From: Pomphorhynchus laevis
Taxonomy: Eukaryota > Acanthocephala > Palaeacanthocephala > Echinorhynchida > Pomphorhynchidae
DNA length: 64,000 nt
Direction of reading: 5' to 3'
Assembly: GCA_012934845.2 (NCBI GenBank)
Contig: WNNJ02000652.1
Location: forward strand, 1-64,000
Positions 20,423 through 32,299 of this stretch are shown here, in pieces. How positions within the stretch are numbered: the first letter of the stretch is position 1; every line of letters begins with the position of its first letter. Position numbers and translations under genes: made by a program. Under the pieces are notes generated by a model. The model was not told the origin of the DNA. It ran no database searches and saw nothing but the letters and a program-made list of their open reading frames with translations.

Positions 20423-22059
20423 ATTAAATATTTCATTATTTAATGTATTATATTTAATATTATATAGTATGCATGAATGCTCATGCAAAAATTTTTTTCT
20501 TGTAACTTTAAAATATTGTTTGTTTATTTTTATATTTCAAAAATTAGAAATTATTTTAATCATATATTTGCAAAAGTAAAATGAATGGGATTTTATTTAA
20601 TCTAATGTCAGTGCAGCAAAATAAAAAGTGAGAAAATCTTGGTGATAAAAATATAAAATAAAACTAAGAAATCGAAGCGAAACACTATATACATAAAGGA
20701 CTGGTAAGAAGAGAAAGCAGCTTTATAGTATGGATGTAAATGTAAATGTTATTATTCATTTTAAAGCTGTTATTCATTTCAAAGTTCGTTGAAATTTACA
20801 GGCGAAACTACAATTTACAAGCGAAATTTACAAACGAATCTACAAATTACAAGAGAACCTACAATATACAAGCGAAACATACAATATACATGCATGTTTG
20901 GTAAGAATAGGAATCAGCTCAATATAATGGATGGAAATGTACATGTTATTCAGGAGTCTTACAAATCTCAACAAATTTAGTGCTATAGCATAAATTACGA
21001 CATTTGGACACGTATTTCTGCAACTAATAGCATCCTCAAAAGGTTTAAAAATGCGAATTTTCTGTGGTTATTGTTCAGCCAGTTTTATAATGATCTTAAG
21101 ACCCATGTAATTTGCAAATGCATCTACCCTACTACATAGCATAAACTCAGAAATTGTTAACCTTACATGCTGCAGCAAGCCAGTCAGTTCAAGCCTAAAT
21201 ATGAAATTGTCTATTTTTTCTGAATACACCACAATGTCCTCTATATCATAAATATCTGAGTATCTATCATCAAATACCTTCCACGAGTTTCTATTACCAA
21301 ATAACGTTCAGGAGTATCTATCGAATAACGTATCCGAATCTTTATCAACATATAGCACGAATCTCCATTTACAAATAGTGTCTAAGAGCCTCCATCAACA
21401 AATAACATCAAAGTATCTCCACTAACTAACATTTAATCAATCTCCAATAAATGCGAATTGATAGGATACACCGCGTCGCCCTTCGCGAAATCGATGTCTT
21501 ATAATGCAGAATGGGCCCAAGTCCCCGTCATCATAGACACACAATCATTAACGCAAATATGTACCGTGTACGTTCACTACTCAATCAAGCATTGCAGATG
21601 CGAGTCGTGACTTAGTCGGACAAATTAAGGTTCTTGGCCTATATCATTTAGGTAAATGATTTGATTTCTCGTGGTTATTAAGAAGGCTATTCGAAACTAG
21701 TGAGCAGGCTCAATTCGTGATGCATGTTTCCATGCATCACGAATTCGTGTGAGTTTGTATCAGTCCAGATTATTCAATACAAGAAAGAGAAATATGGGAA
21801 AGCTAGGAGTAAGTTAAATTGTCGCATTTCTTAGGGAAAGATAATCACGTAATCCTGGATTTTCATGTTGTCAGGAGAAGGCTGTTTGTGCGCTGACAAC
21901 TACTTATTATAGGCGCAGTCACAATGTCAATTCAATAATTCACTAGGAAATTAAGAGTAGATTTTAGGTGATCAACACAATAATTCGGTAATAATACAAT
22001 AATGTTATTACACGATATTATATAATATTATACGAGATCAGTCTCACTAGCTTCGGCTG
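20423..22059. other. intergenic, degenerate tandem repeats
   Basis: No gene recognised. 20789-20895 is a degenerate array built on 'acaagcgaaa' and 'ctacaattta' words. 21240-21430 is a second degenerate array (period about 30) built on 'gagtatctatca' and 'caaataac' words. A long hairpin lies at 21712-21745. Confidence 0.5.
21712..21745. repeat. perfect short hairpin, 15-bp arms
   Basis: Arms aattcgtgatgcatg / catgcatcacgaatt, loop tttc. Member of the hairpin series. Confidence 0.9.
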
Positions 22060-23595
22060 TTTGATCCCTCGAGCAGCTGTATGTTATCGAATTACAACGG
22101 TTATACGTGTTCTTGTCGTATGCTACACTAATGTTCACAACTTCATCTCGAATATTAGTGATGTTAGAGTTTGAACGCATTCTGAATATATAGCTGTTTC
22201 AGAGACGTGGTTACATTATGACATTCTTGATAGCGCAATATTAATTCCAGGTTATCATTTGGTACGTTCAGATATGTCCCCTCATAAGATGGGGTGGAGG
22301 ATTAGCTCTTTATGTCCAAGATAGGGTCGTGATTAACAACATAGTGAGATCTTCAAATCAGAAAGGGACATGCGAGTGTATCATAGTTGATCTAGTCATA
22401 TTCATCCTTCTCATTTTGTTTAGAGCTTTTATCGAACACCCAAATCAGCTATTTTAGATAATGAGCTGATACACATTCTAACTATAATAGCATGTAGTAA
22501 GACCAATTACCTTATTTTTAGTTGGTGATTTTAATTTACCGATTGTGGTGGTTGACGTGGAGGCAACAATATTTTTGGTAATTGCTCCGTGATGATAAAA
22601 AGTTATGGGAATTGTTGGTAAGTGACCAATTACTCAGCACGAATCCGTGTCTACCAGATTTGCTACTGATGGATTCTTCTCTTTACTAGCTCTTGTATTT
22701 TCTCAAAGAGATGGTCAGGTATGTAATATATCGCATAATTGTCATAATTCGCGTAAATCTCCTTTAAGAGATTATGTCGCATAATTCTCCTTTAGGGTTC
22801 AGTGATCACTGCGTTTCGAACTTTAGGCTATATCTTGCATCCGATATTAGTGATGCATATTCCGATCCTGCTTTGATGAAGAGTATATCGCATAATTCTC
22901 CTTTAGGGTTCAGTGATCACTGCATTTTGAACTTTAGGCTATATCTTGCATCCGATATTAATGATGTGTATGCCGAGCCTGCTTTGATGAAGAAATCATG
23001 GCGTCATGTTGATGTGAGTGCGCTACTACAGCTTGCGTCCTCGCTTAACTTTTTTGTGATGATGTTAGTACCCAAGAAAGTTGACGTTTCATCCGAGATT
23101 TACCCATTCGGATATCTGATGATCTTGCTGCACGTAAATTAATCCGAAAAACGTTTTGTAGGAAACCTCCATGGTTTGACAGTAGTCTCCATGATGCTCT
23201 AAGGTAATTTGATCTTACGACACAAAGGTAATTTAATCTCTCAATTCAAACTTACTCGCAATGTATATAAACGGCTCAGTGCTGAAACGTATGGAGTATG
23301 AGGCACAAATTGTGAAATCTTTAGGTAGCTCTGCTAAATGATTTTGGACATACGTTTGTCAATATGCACGTTAATATTTTGAAATCACTAGGTTATTCTC
23401 GAACGGAAAGTTACTTGATTCCCCATCAGACATTGCTAATAAATTTGCTAATGCATTCGATCTATGCAATGGTATTTCTAGTGTAGCTGATACATTTCGG
23501 AGCATTTTTCCTGATTGCTATAGTTCTCCCATTATAATAAATAAGAAGGACGTGACCACATATTAGCACAATTATTGTCTCCATATTCTTCAGGC
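22060..23595 (+). mobile_element. APE-type LINE fragment (endonuclease and linker)
   Basis: Broken frames read AVSETWLH and LIPGYHLVRSD, then ALYVQDRVV, the start of an apurinic-type endonuclease (family pattern SETWL..., GY.l.R.DR...GGG.a.Y). Next come SDHC (catalytic Ser-Asp-His motif) and KPPWFDSSLHDALR, the typical linker before the reverse transcriptase. The reverse transcriptase itself is absent, so the copy is 3' truncated. Several stops and frame changes are present. An internal 111-bp duplication is listed separately. Confidence 0.75.
22777..22995 (+). repeat. 111-bp in-frame tandem duplication inside the LINE endonuclease
   Basis: Copies at 22777-22887 and 22888-22995, both coding SHNSPLGFSDHC...NFRLYLASDI...PALMK. 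The period of 37 codons keeps the frame and doubles the SDH motif. About 10 differences separate the copies. A shorter related segment at 22729-22770 suggests an earlier partial third unit. Confidence 0.9.
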
Positions 23596-23629
23596 CCATT
23601 CACATTCATTCGGATCTACTCAAATTATT

Positions 23630-26040
23630 TAAACAGAAAAAAAAATAAATCTATTTTGAATTGCGAATGCGTGCCAACGGTGAGCTTATAAGCCTATTAA
23701 AAATGACAAACAATGATCAAAATTGATAAAAAATAACTTTGAAGATGAATTTTGAATGGCATGAACAAGGAAGTCGAGCGGATGTACGAAGGGAGTTAAT
23801 TCCGAGCAAGAGACACACGAACAGAAAAATAAAGATTTGTCGAATAATTTGGAGTGAAGAGGAGTAGGGAATAAGATGATCTTAAGGATAAAGAAGCAGA
23901 ACGAGATTCACTGATATATAAAAGATATAATTATGAAGGGGAATTGCCATTAGAACATGATGGGTCAGGAGAATCAAACGAAACTGGGCATGGCGGCCAA
24001 TTGTCGGATGCCAGGAAAGATTGAAAATATGTTAAGATATGTGGCCAAAACGACGGAGAAGTAGAACGCGAGCTGCTGAGTTTGCAATACGTTGGAGAGG
24101 TTGGAGAGCAGTCTTGAGAGAGTTCGAGTAGAGGCTAAAGCAATAATTTATTCAGAAAAATTAAATGGGAGATAAAAGTGAAAGACGAGCGAAAATCGAT
24201 CAACCTACGAATACGGCTAATATCACGGAGTAGCAAGAACGAGGAGCAGACTTTATCGGAAACAAATGGCTTGAGATAATGATGGTTGTTTAAGTGGTGG
24301 CCGATGAATACCATATCATTTACGATAGGAAGAATAGTTTAGTAGAGATATACAGTAGGTGGGGTAATGTTGAAATTAGAGGGAATTATCTACATGATTT
24401 TGGACTTTGCAGGATTGAGCAATAGGCGAAGCCAATAAAGGTGATGAGAAACGGATAAAAGGCAATCGAAGGAAGTGTACGCAAGATCACGGATTTGAAG
24501 GGAGGTTAGCTAAGAGTAGAGGATAGTGTCACCAGCATATTGCTTTAAATGAAAATTGTGTGTTGGTTATTGAAGAGATATCACCGAGAAGAAGGGAGAA
24601 AATAACAATACCTAGCACTGAGTCTTGACGAACAACGTGTGCGAGAGAAGACGGTTGAGAGACTGAATTGACGATGTCGAATGCAGATGATATACCAAGA
24701 GATATGATGATGTTACAAAGTTTTTTGTCGTAATTGTAGAAGATTACTAAAGACTTTGTGACACACCAGTCCGGTGGAATGATTAGAACGAAAAGTAGAT
24801 TGAAACGGGGATATAAATTTGACGATAGAATATATGTATTATCCTGATTTAGCACAAGACGTTCGAAGAGTTTTTATAAGGATTGAATAATACATATAGG
24901 ACGATATGAATACGGAAGTGAACTGTCGGGAGAGAGTTTTTTTCAGAAGTGGACAAACAATGACAGATTTCTAGTTTGACGGAAAAGTACCGCAATGGAT
25001 AAAAGAGTTGAACAAGGTTGTCAAAATGGAGATACCTAAGGCAAATAAGCTTAAGTAAGTACATAGGTAGAGGGTCGGCAGAATATTTGCTAGGCAATGA
25101 ACGTAGAAATTTTAAAAAAATTCAGAATAAGCGTGAAAGAGATAGATTTTAGAAAGAGAGAATTGTATTGAGGCAGTCGATGATTGTAGATTTGAATGGA
25201 TATATGATAAAGTATACGCATACTTAGATTGAAGATAAGAGGAAAACAAGTTTGAATCAATGTTACTACGCTGAGCTACATGAGAGGAGTGAGTTTAAAG
25301 TGCGCCAAGTAGATTTTGGGACGAATAAGTGAGCTTAATCTGCCAGAAGAGTGTGCATTTACTTTGTAGGAGAGAGTAATATGAACGACGAATTTTGAGG
25401 TAGGCATCACGATACTCGGAGGATACAAAAGTATAACCTCGTTTGAGGAAACGGTGATATACCCTAAAAGCGTGACGCATGTGACGCTTAGAAATTTCAC
25501 AGTAAGAATCAAATCATGGTGTGCTTCAAGAACGCTTACGAGTGTTTGATCGGCGAGGTAATGTGCAATCGAGAATTGTTGTGAGCTCAGAGTCAAATAT
25601 AAAGGATAGAAAATCGACGGAGAGGGAAGGCGAATTAGGTGACACAAGAGCAGAGATAAGAATAGCAGATCGAAATAAAGTAAGATTGAGAAATATCTAC
25701 CGTCGATTAAAGGTAGGCGAGACTCGAGAGGGAGCAAGGTGATGAGTAACATTTAGGGTAAGTAGAAAGTAGTCAGAGAAACCAGGATCTGAGATATTAA
25801 ATGAAACATGTGTAGAGAAACTGTACGGAGTTGTAATGATAACAAGAGTACCGACAAGTATATGAGTGGGAGGGGTCAGAATGTAAACATGCTTGTAAAG
25901 AATGTTTACAAGTTTGATGAAATCTAAATCGGAAAGGCGATTTAAGCGAATGTTGAAACCATCTAGTACAAACAGGAGAGTGCTGAAAGTGAACAGTAGG
26001 AAAGAAGATCAGCTAGTTCATTGAATAACTTGGATGAATG
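23630..26040 (-). mobile_element. APE-type LINE (family b), decayed copy
   Basis: Reads on the minus strand. Endonuclease remnants lie at about 25960-25740 (FSTHVSFNISDPGFSD then FNRR), the reverse transcriptase at 24855-24529 (YDKKLCNIIISLGISSAFDI, then a degenerate G.R..SVLG...FSLLLGDISS), and the C-terminus at 24140-23750 (LQ-I-N-A..R motif, FSVRVSL, LPSYIRSTSLFMPFKIHL). The 3' end is near 23630 with a T/A-rich tail. It matches general CR1/Jockey-type LINE layout; the exact clade is not assigned. Many stops and frame changes; clearly inactive. Confidence 0.7.
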
Positions 26041-26639
26041 ATGGGAAGATCCAGGACGATATATGTGTTGAAGTTGAAATGGATGAGATGATCTCAGATA
26101 AGTAATTTGAAAGATTCAAGTGCTAGAGAACAATTAATTTTTATGAAAGAGACCAAGGAGAGCGGGCAAAGGCAACAATTCCACCGTAATTTAAAGTGAA
26201 TGTTAATAACCCATCATCAGAAGAGCGTTAACAATAGTGATGCTGGTGTTCAAAAAAGGTGACCGCCGTTTAGCTGATAACCATTGAGCTATAAGCCTTA
26301 TGAGTTATATGGAGAAAGTACTCGAAAGGATTATTGACGATTACATAGTCGAGCGTTACACACCAACATAGCTCTATGCAACATGATTTTAGAAATCGGC
26401 GTTGTTGCTTTACGAACCTTGTGCCTGCCCATGAAGCTTGAATTGAATCCGTGTCCATGGTTAAGACATTGGGTGTTATTATGTTTGATTTAAATCGTTA
26501 GTTCGACCGTGTTCCCATAGTCGTCTCATTCAAATAGTGCTCGAACATAGTATTAACAGTTTGTTGTAGGATGGACTAGTTACTTTCTATCTATTATCAA
26601 TTCGTACTCTTGCCGAGTACGAATTGCCGAGTACAACAT
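26041..26639. other. spacer between LINEs
   Basis: No recognisable gene. May hold further decayed LINE sequence: some frames between 26180 and 26560 read like a reverse transcriptase N-terminal segment (VFKKGDRR.ADNH.AISLMSYMEKVLERIIDD), consistent with the end of another plus-strand LINE. A hairpin lies at 26598-26626. Confidence 0.45.
26598..26626. repeat. perfect short hairpin, 12-bp arms
   Basis: Arms caattcgtactc / gagtacgaattg, loop ttgcc, with part of the arm repeated again just after. Lies just before the 5' truncation point of the family Y element. Confidence 0.85.
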
Positions 26640-29450
26640 CTGGCGGGATCAGCCACTATCCTCACCTAATCTTATAGAACGACTTTCAACCAATCCGATT
26701 TCGTCTATATCTGTAGGCCGCGAGACCGTCATTGCCGCGGTCAACTCCTTTCCTTCAGCGTCGGGACCAGGTTGCCTGGGGCTAAGACTGGAGCATCTCC
26801 AGGACATGTTACGAGCAAATAGCGGCGGTTCGCTAGCAGAGAATCTGACGCACCTTGTCAACCATCTTCTGGCGGGACTAGCACCCTCTGAAGTGGCGCC
26901 TTACATTGGCGGCGCGAACTTGATCGCACTTCCCAAAAAGGACGGGGGTATAAGACCAATTGCCGTTAGCGAAACTCTACGCCGTCTCTGCTCAAAATGC
27001 ATATGTCTCCAACTCCGCAAAAGTTTCGCCGGTCTCCTACAACCAACACAACTAGGAGTAGCGACCCCAAAGGCAGTGGAAAGGATCGTTTACAACGTCC
27101 GACGAATCCACGAACATCACGCCAACGACAACAACTGGGCCTGGGCAAAGATCGATCTTTCAAACGCCTTCAACTCATTGTCCAGAGCGCACTTACGAGC
27201 GGCGGTCCGAGAGAACGTCCCGGAGCTCTTGCCATGGTTTGACTTTTCATACAAGTGCAAGGCACCCCTTCGTTTCGGCCCGCAGGACCCTTTCAACTCA
27301 TGTGAAGGAGTCCAGCAGGGTGGCACGTTGGGCCCGTTCCTCTTCTCGTTGGCCATTAAGAAAACGATTGAACAAGTTTCTCATATCCCTGAAATAAACC
27401 TCAACATGTGGTACCTGGACGATGGCATAGTCTGAGAGACGCCTTCGGCAATCGCATCCGCACTCGGCGGGCTAGACACGAGTTTCAAGGCGATTGAATT
27501 GCTGCTAAACTGGGGAAGACAGAGGTCATCGGCACGCCTTAAGCCATAAGATCTTGCTTATCCCTACTGTCCGAGGTGGTTTCGATGAACACCTCTGGAA
27601 ACATGCACTTGTTAGGCATACCAATCGGTGACGAGTCTTTCATAGAAATCCACCTGACAAACGAGATTCTGCCACCGCTAATTCAGACAATCGATGCAGT
27701 AGCCAAGCTGCCAGACCCTCAAGTCGGATACCTCCTTCTTAAACACTGAGCTTCCTCGTCTAAGATAAACCACCTTCCGCGTTCAGTTGATCCAAGGATT
27801 ACAAAAACGTTTTGTCAGTCATTCGACAGACAAATCGCCAGCGCCTTTCAGAAAATATGCGCGTGTTAACTACACGAAGCAGCGAAATCACAGATGACAC
27901 TCCCAATCCGTCTGGGTGGATTTGGCCTAAGATGCAATGCGGCGCATGTCCAGAGCGCATTTATACATAGCGTGATGCAGGTCGGAGAAGAATACAGTCT
28001 GGATCCTACACTTTTTCCTGGCTATTCAGAGGCATTAGCCACCCTTAGAACCACAGTGGGATCTCACTTCATACCGTCTACGGAGGGCGGTCAATCATCA
28101 ACCTCACGCCTGATTGAAAATCTCGCCTCGACACAGCTGATACAATCATCTAGCGAAATGGATCGTGCCCGACTACATGCAGTGTCGTGTCCAAAAGCTG
28201 GGGCTTGGCTTAGTGCTGTACCAAATGCGGCATCTGGAACGGAATTAACACCCCCACAGTTCTGTATTCTAGTCCGCATGTGGCTTGGGATTCCTTTTCA
28301 CGAAAAGGATTATAGATGCGGCCACTGCATGCGCATAGCTGATAAGAAAGGCATACACTCACTAACTTGTCAATACGGGGGTTACCAAAGACTGAGGCAT
28401 AATGCTATTCGTGACGTGGTATTCGCAGCCACACAATCAGCCCGGATGGATGTAGCTCTGGAAGTGCGAGGTATTATCCCGGACCTACGTCGGCAGACAT
28501 CCTATTTTATGGGGACCCTGTCCATGCAATCGACTTTGAAGTCACCCACCCACAACAGACGGCATACCGTCGCTCAGCTGCTAACGCACAGCTCGCCGCC
28601 GCTACATCGTACGCGGCTAATGTTAAAGACCGAAAGTACAAGAGCAGGGTCGAAGCAGCGGGGTATATATTCTCAGTCGCTGTAGTGGAGTCGTTTGGGA
28701 GATGGAATGAAGAGGGAAACAAGGTCATCAAACGGGTTGCAAATAACATGAGCCGGACAAGCGGAGTCAGATACGCCGTGACAATCACGTATTTATACCA
28801 GCGCATCTCTATTGCAATAATGAGAGGCAACGCCAAAGCAATGTTAGCGTCACTTGACCAGATTCCAATATTGACATTTGATGGTGGACACCAGGAAACA
28901 TGTGAACCCGGGAAACGCCTCTTCGAGCCAGACTCTTGTGCTTCGAGCCGAACTCTAGATGTGATGAGACAACCGGTTTGCAAAGACAACAACAAGAACC
29001 ATGCCCCAATGAATGAGTATGACGAAATAATCTCCGTGTCATGCAGGACTGAGATAGTGCACCAAATTCCCGATAGACTGCCAATAATCCAGTCAAGCCC
29101 AATTCCTAACATACAAATAATGCCCCAGCAACCTATCCAAACGATCATGACCATTGAACAGCCGCGTACGCCAACTGCGAAGATCGATATCTACAATGTT
29201 GAGTCTTTTCCTGAGCATGAACGAGATGAGTCAGTCAATAGTTAACGTTCAGACGATGATGAAGCTCGAAGGATAATCTTTATTGAAAAACTCCGTCAAC
29301 ACTACGATGAATATAGGAGGGCCAAAGAGTTACTCCAACACTCCCCAACCGCGTCGGCGATGACGTCGTATTGTAACAAACAATTAATATTTGGGACGCA
29401 ATTGCGGGTAACCCCAATTTGTAACTTGTAAATATTTTAACTTGTAATAA
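26640..29450 (+). mobile_element. non-LTR retrotransposon, family Y (restriction-like endonuclease type), 5' truncated
   Basis: Parts in order: pre-RT segment (VNSFPSASGPGCLGLRLEHL); RT 26806-27435 with KKDGGIRPIAVSETLRRL, then IDLSNAFNS, GVQQGGTLGPFLFSLAI and the catalytic WYLDDG; a stop at 27433-27435 just after it; a frame change near 27510; thumb/linker; 27894-28685 with LRNA-binding type tail, a C-H-C knuckle (CGHCM...GIHSLTC, then RHN) and, in a shifted frame from about 28495, SADILFYGDP and IDFEVTHP, which resembles the PD-(D/E)xK site of R2-like elements; then QRISIAIMRGNAKAML. The pattern fits R2/Utopia-like elements, but the clade is inferred. GC content is visibly higher than the flanks. 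Inactive by at least three breaks. Confidence 0.8.
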
Positions 29451-29458
29451 AAAAAATT

Positions 29459-29498
29459 TTTTGCTAATTTTTTTATCAATAAAAAAAAATTAGCAAAA
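29459..29498. repeat. hairpin at the 3' tail of the family Y element
   Basis: Arms ttttgctaattttttt and its exact complement (16 bp), loop of 8. Directly follows the A-rich 3' tail of the element. Partly homopolymeric, so less surprising than the other hairpins. Confidence 0.75.
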
Positions 29499-31219
29499 TT
29501 AGTAGAACAAATTTAAATGTCGTAATTATGATAAAAAGTGAAATGATTCATACGACATTAGAAGGAAATAATCCTGACAAATCATTATTATTTTAAAAAT
29601 TACACAAACGAAGAAATTAACATTATTTCAAATATTAAAATATTTCGATAGCTCCTGATATCATCTTCAGAAAAATTACAAACATTTATTCAGGATAAAC
29701 TCTAAAATTTTACTGAAGATGATAAATCAAATGATCCATCAAAATATAGTGTGATTTTTTTGGAATAAAACTATTTTAGTCGTTTCCATAAATTAAACTA
29801 TACAGAAATCAATCGATATTTTCAATTAAAATTAATAACTATAAATGCCTTGATTTAGAATCTGAAATAAATTTTGTAAAATATTTAGTCTAACTAATGC
29901 AATGTTGATAACAGGATAAAAGCGAGCTAATACGAACTAAAAAGAAGAAATCCCAATTAATAAAATTGCAATTTTTTACTTATCACCGATAATATCTTTT
30001 AATTATTTGCAACAATCTCAAATTTGCTCAGTGCGAAATACGAGAAGGTCATAATAAGAAAAGTGTACAAAAATATTTGAAGAAATCCTTAAAGGACAAA
30101 AATTACATTTCATGAATCTATTATATCGGTGATAGACAATGTATTACCTATTCTAACTTAAATGATACTATTCGGGAAGTAGAATATTAACAATAAAGTA
30201 TTTTTATATTTGGATTTTACAACCTGCCGCTCAATCCATAAAATATATATGGGAACAAATCAAATCAAGTCACGATTTATGTAAATAAGCGTAATGTTAT
30301 ATTTTATATTTTTACTTATCTGATTTTCTGAATCAATGAAGCAATTACGGCCATTCGAATCTAACGCATTCAAAAGCAAAGCGGAACAGAGTTAAAAGTT
30401 AGGAATAAACGATAAAATAGATGTAATGAAAAACAAGCATAATACACGAGAAAAGCAATTATTTGATATAAAAGCTTTTGTATAACAACGCCTTTTTCAC
30501 AACGCCCTTTGTCACAACCCCTTTTTTACTTTGTAAAAGTACATTTAGCAATAAAAAGAATCATTTAAAATAAAAATATAAGTGAATCATTGAGCATTTA
30601 TTACTCAGGAATGCTTTACAAAATGTTGGAAATTGTAGTTTCATTTAGGCTGATGAAAAGTAACATTTTTAACTGAATGACATTGAATTATCTATCAAAT
30701 GGATAGTGCTAACAACAGTCTTACTCTACAAGTCTCAATTGTCTGCTTGTCTCACTCTGCAAGCTAAATGTAAAAGCTGAATTTTCTCCTAATATATTAT
30801 AGTTTTCAATATAATAAATCACCTTATAACATGTCAGATTGGCTGCGGGCTTTGAATAAATTTGATTACTAAAGCTTCCACAAACATCTTAAGTTACTTT
30901 TGTTCCAAAAAACAGAAGTTCCCTTTTGATTAATGTATTTCCTTTTCAATTTAATAATGTTTGAAACTTAATAAAATTTATCTAATTTCAAATAAATTAT
31001 TATTTTTTGAATATTTAATAATTAAAACTAAATGTTTAAAACTCCGGATGTGCATCATTTATAATTCAAACTTATCATGGTTTCTGATCAGAGCTAATAC
31101 ATTTCAACCAAAACTTTTCATTTCTAGTTTAGCAAAAATCCATTTGAGATAATTTTTAATTGTTCAAGCTAATTACATTAAACAGACAATGGCTTTTTAT
31201 ACTCGATAGGTATGTACCG
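29499..31219. other. AT-rich intergenic sequence
   Basis: No gene, RNA or clear mobile element recognised. The short open frame at 30961-31152 is low-complexity and not supported. Confidence 0.5.
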
Positions 31220-31221
31220 AA

Positions 31222-31440
31222 ATGATTAATATATGCAATAAATATATACATACAACGATATTACAACGATATTACAACGATATTATAACGAGTACAACTA
31301 TATTACAACAAGTACAACGAGTACAACTCGTATTACTACGAGTACAACGATTACAACGATTACTTCAACGATTACATCGATTGCAACGATTTAACAGTGC
31401 GTAATATCCATCAACAACGATTACAAGTGCTTCAACAATT
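31222..31440. repeat. tandem-repeat leader of the Y-like element
   Basis: Roughly 20 short units of 9-12 bp (acaacgatatt, acaacgagt, acaacgatt). Same style of leader as the arrays at 35560-35935 ahead of a family X copy. Confidence 0.8.
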
Positions 31441-31915
31441 TCAAGTGCCAAATCTCATTCAACAACTTTAAGTGGACACCACATCGACAAATCCACGAAG
31501 GACATAACAAAGTTTACAAGGCAGACTACGTAGATAAGCAGCAAAGTAAGTCCAGATTTGCGACAAAATAATCAGCCGCCGCTGGATTGTCATACCCACA
31601 TGTGATAAGTAACCCGCATCTTACCGAGCCTTTGCCTCCTCAGTCTGACGCTACCCACTCCAATCAACCTGTCCCTATCGAGTGGGAATGTTCAATCTGC
31701 AAAATTTCTTGCAGGATCACCAAATTTGGAAAATTCCGGGTTCACGGGCCCCAACATTCCAGGTGTGAAGGGTCTGGTCGTAAACTTTCTGCATTACAAC
31801 ATCAACAAACTGCTAATAACTCTGCTCTTCATGTCTTAAATTGATACCGAAGGGCGCTAGATACCATACAGCTAAGGCATTTACACGTCTCTTAAATGTT
31901 CAGGACATTTCGCCA

Positions 31916-31967
31916 ATGTCCCGAACCATTGGCAAAACTCGAAAGTTTCGCCAATGGTTCGGGACAT
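31916..31967. repeat. inverted duplication, 24-bp arms, inside the RT pre-domain
   Basis: Left arm 31916-31939 and right arm 31944-31967 pair with one mismatch around a 4-nt loop (cgaa). The right arm codes the expected FANGSGHG block, so the left arm is the newly made inverted copy. Confidence 0.9.
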
Positions 31968-32299
31968 GGAATAGATGACCTTCGCCCTAAACACTTGAAA
32001 TACATGATGTCCTATAGCGCTGATGACGCATTTCCGTCTATGATACTCGCTCTTTCTCGTGTAATCAATGGTTTTATCAATGGCAATCTTGTCGCGGAAG
32101 GAGTGTAGCTTTCCTTTTCGGCGTCCTTATGTGCACTTAATAAAAAAAGATGGCGAGATTCGCCCAATCGCAATCAGAGAATTCACCGAAAGATTGGCTC
32201 AGAGCGAGGAGCAATTGGTATTAATGTGCACGAGGGTTTGCGAGCTTTGTGCTCACGAGGCACTTTTCCTTAATAATAATTTTTTGAGTCAGTATTAAA

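Larger units (their letters stand above)
31220..32298 (+). mobile_element. family Y-like non-LTR retrotransposon, N-terminal part only
   Basis: Starts with a tandem-repeat leader (31222-31440, built on acaacgatatt and acaacgatt units). The ORF at 31587-31844 carries a zinc-finger-like C-x2-C...H...C cluster (WECSICKISC ... HGPQHSRCEGSG), as in R2-clade N-termini. Then come FANGSGHGIDDLRPKHLKYM (about 31946-32010) and, after a frame change near 32105, LIKKDGEIRPIAI, the first RT block. The rest of the RT is missing. The element stops at 32298, where an oppositely oriented family X element begins. Confidence 0.75.

Noticed and set aside
27117-27356. Minus-strand open frames across the family Y RT (also 26966-27163, 28507-29154, 28809-29102)
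   Set aside because: Shadows of the plus-strand RT and C-terminal frames in GC-richer DNA; the motifs are on the plus strand.
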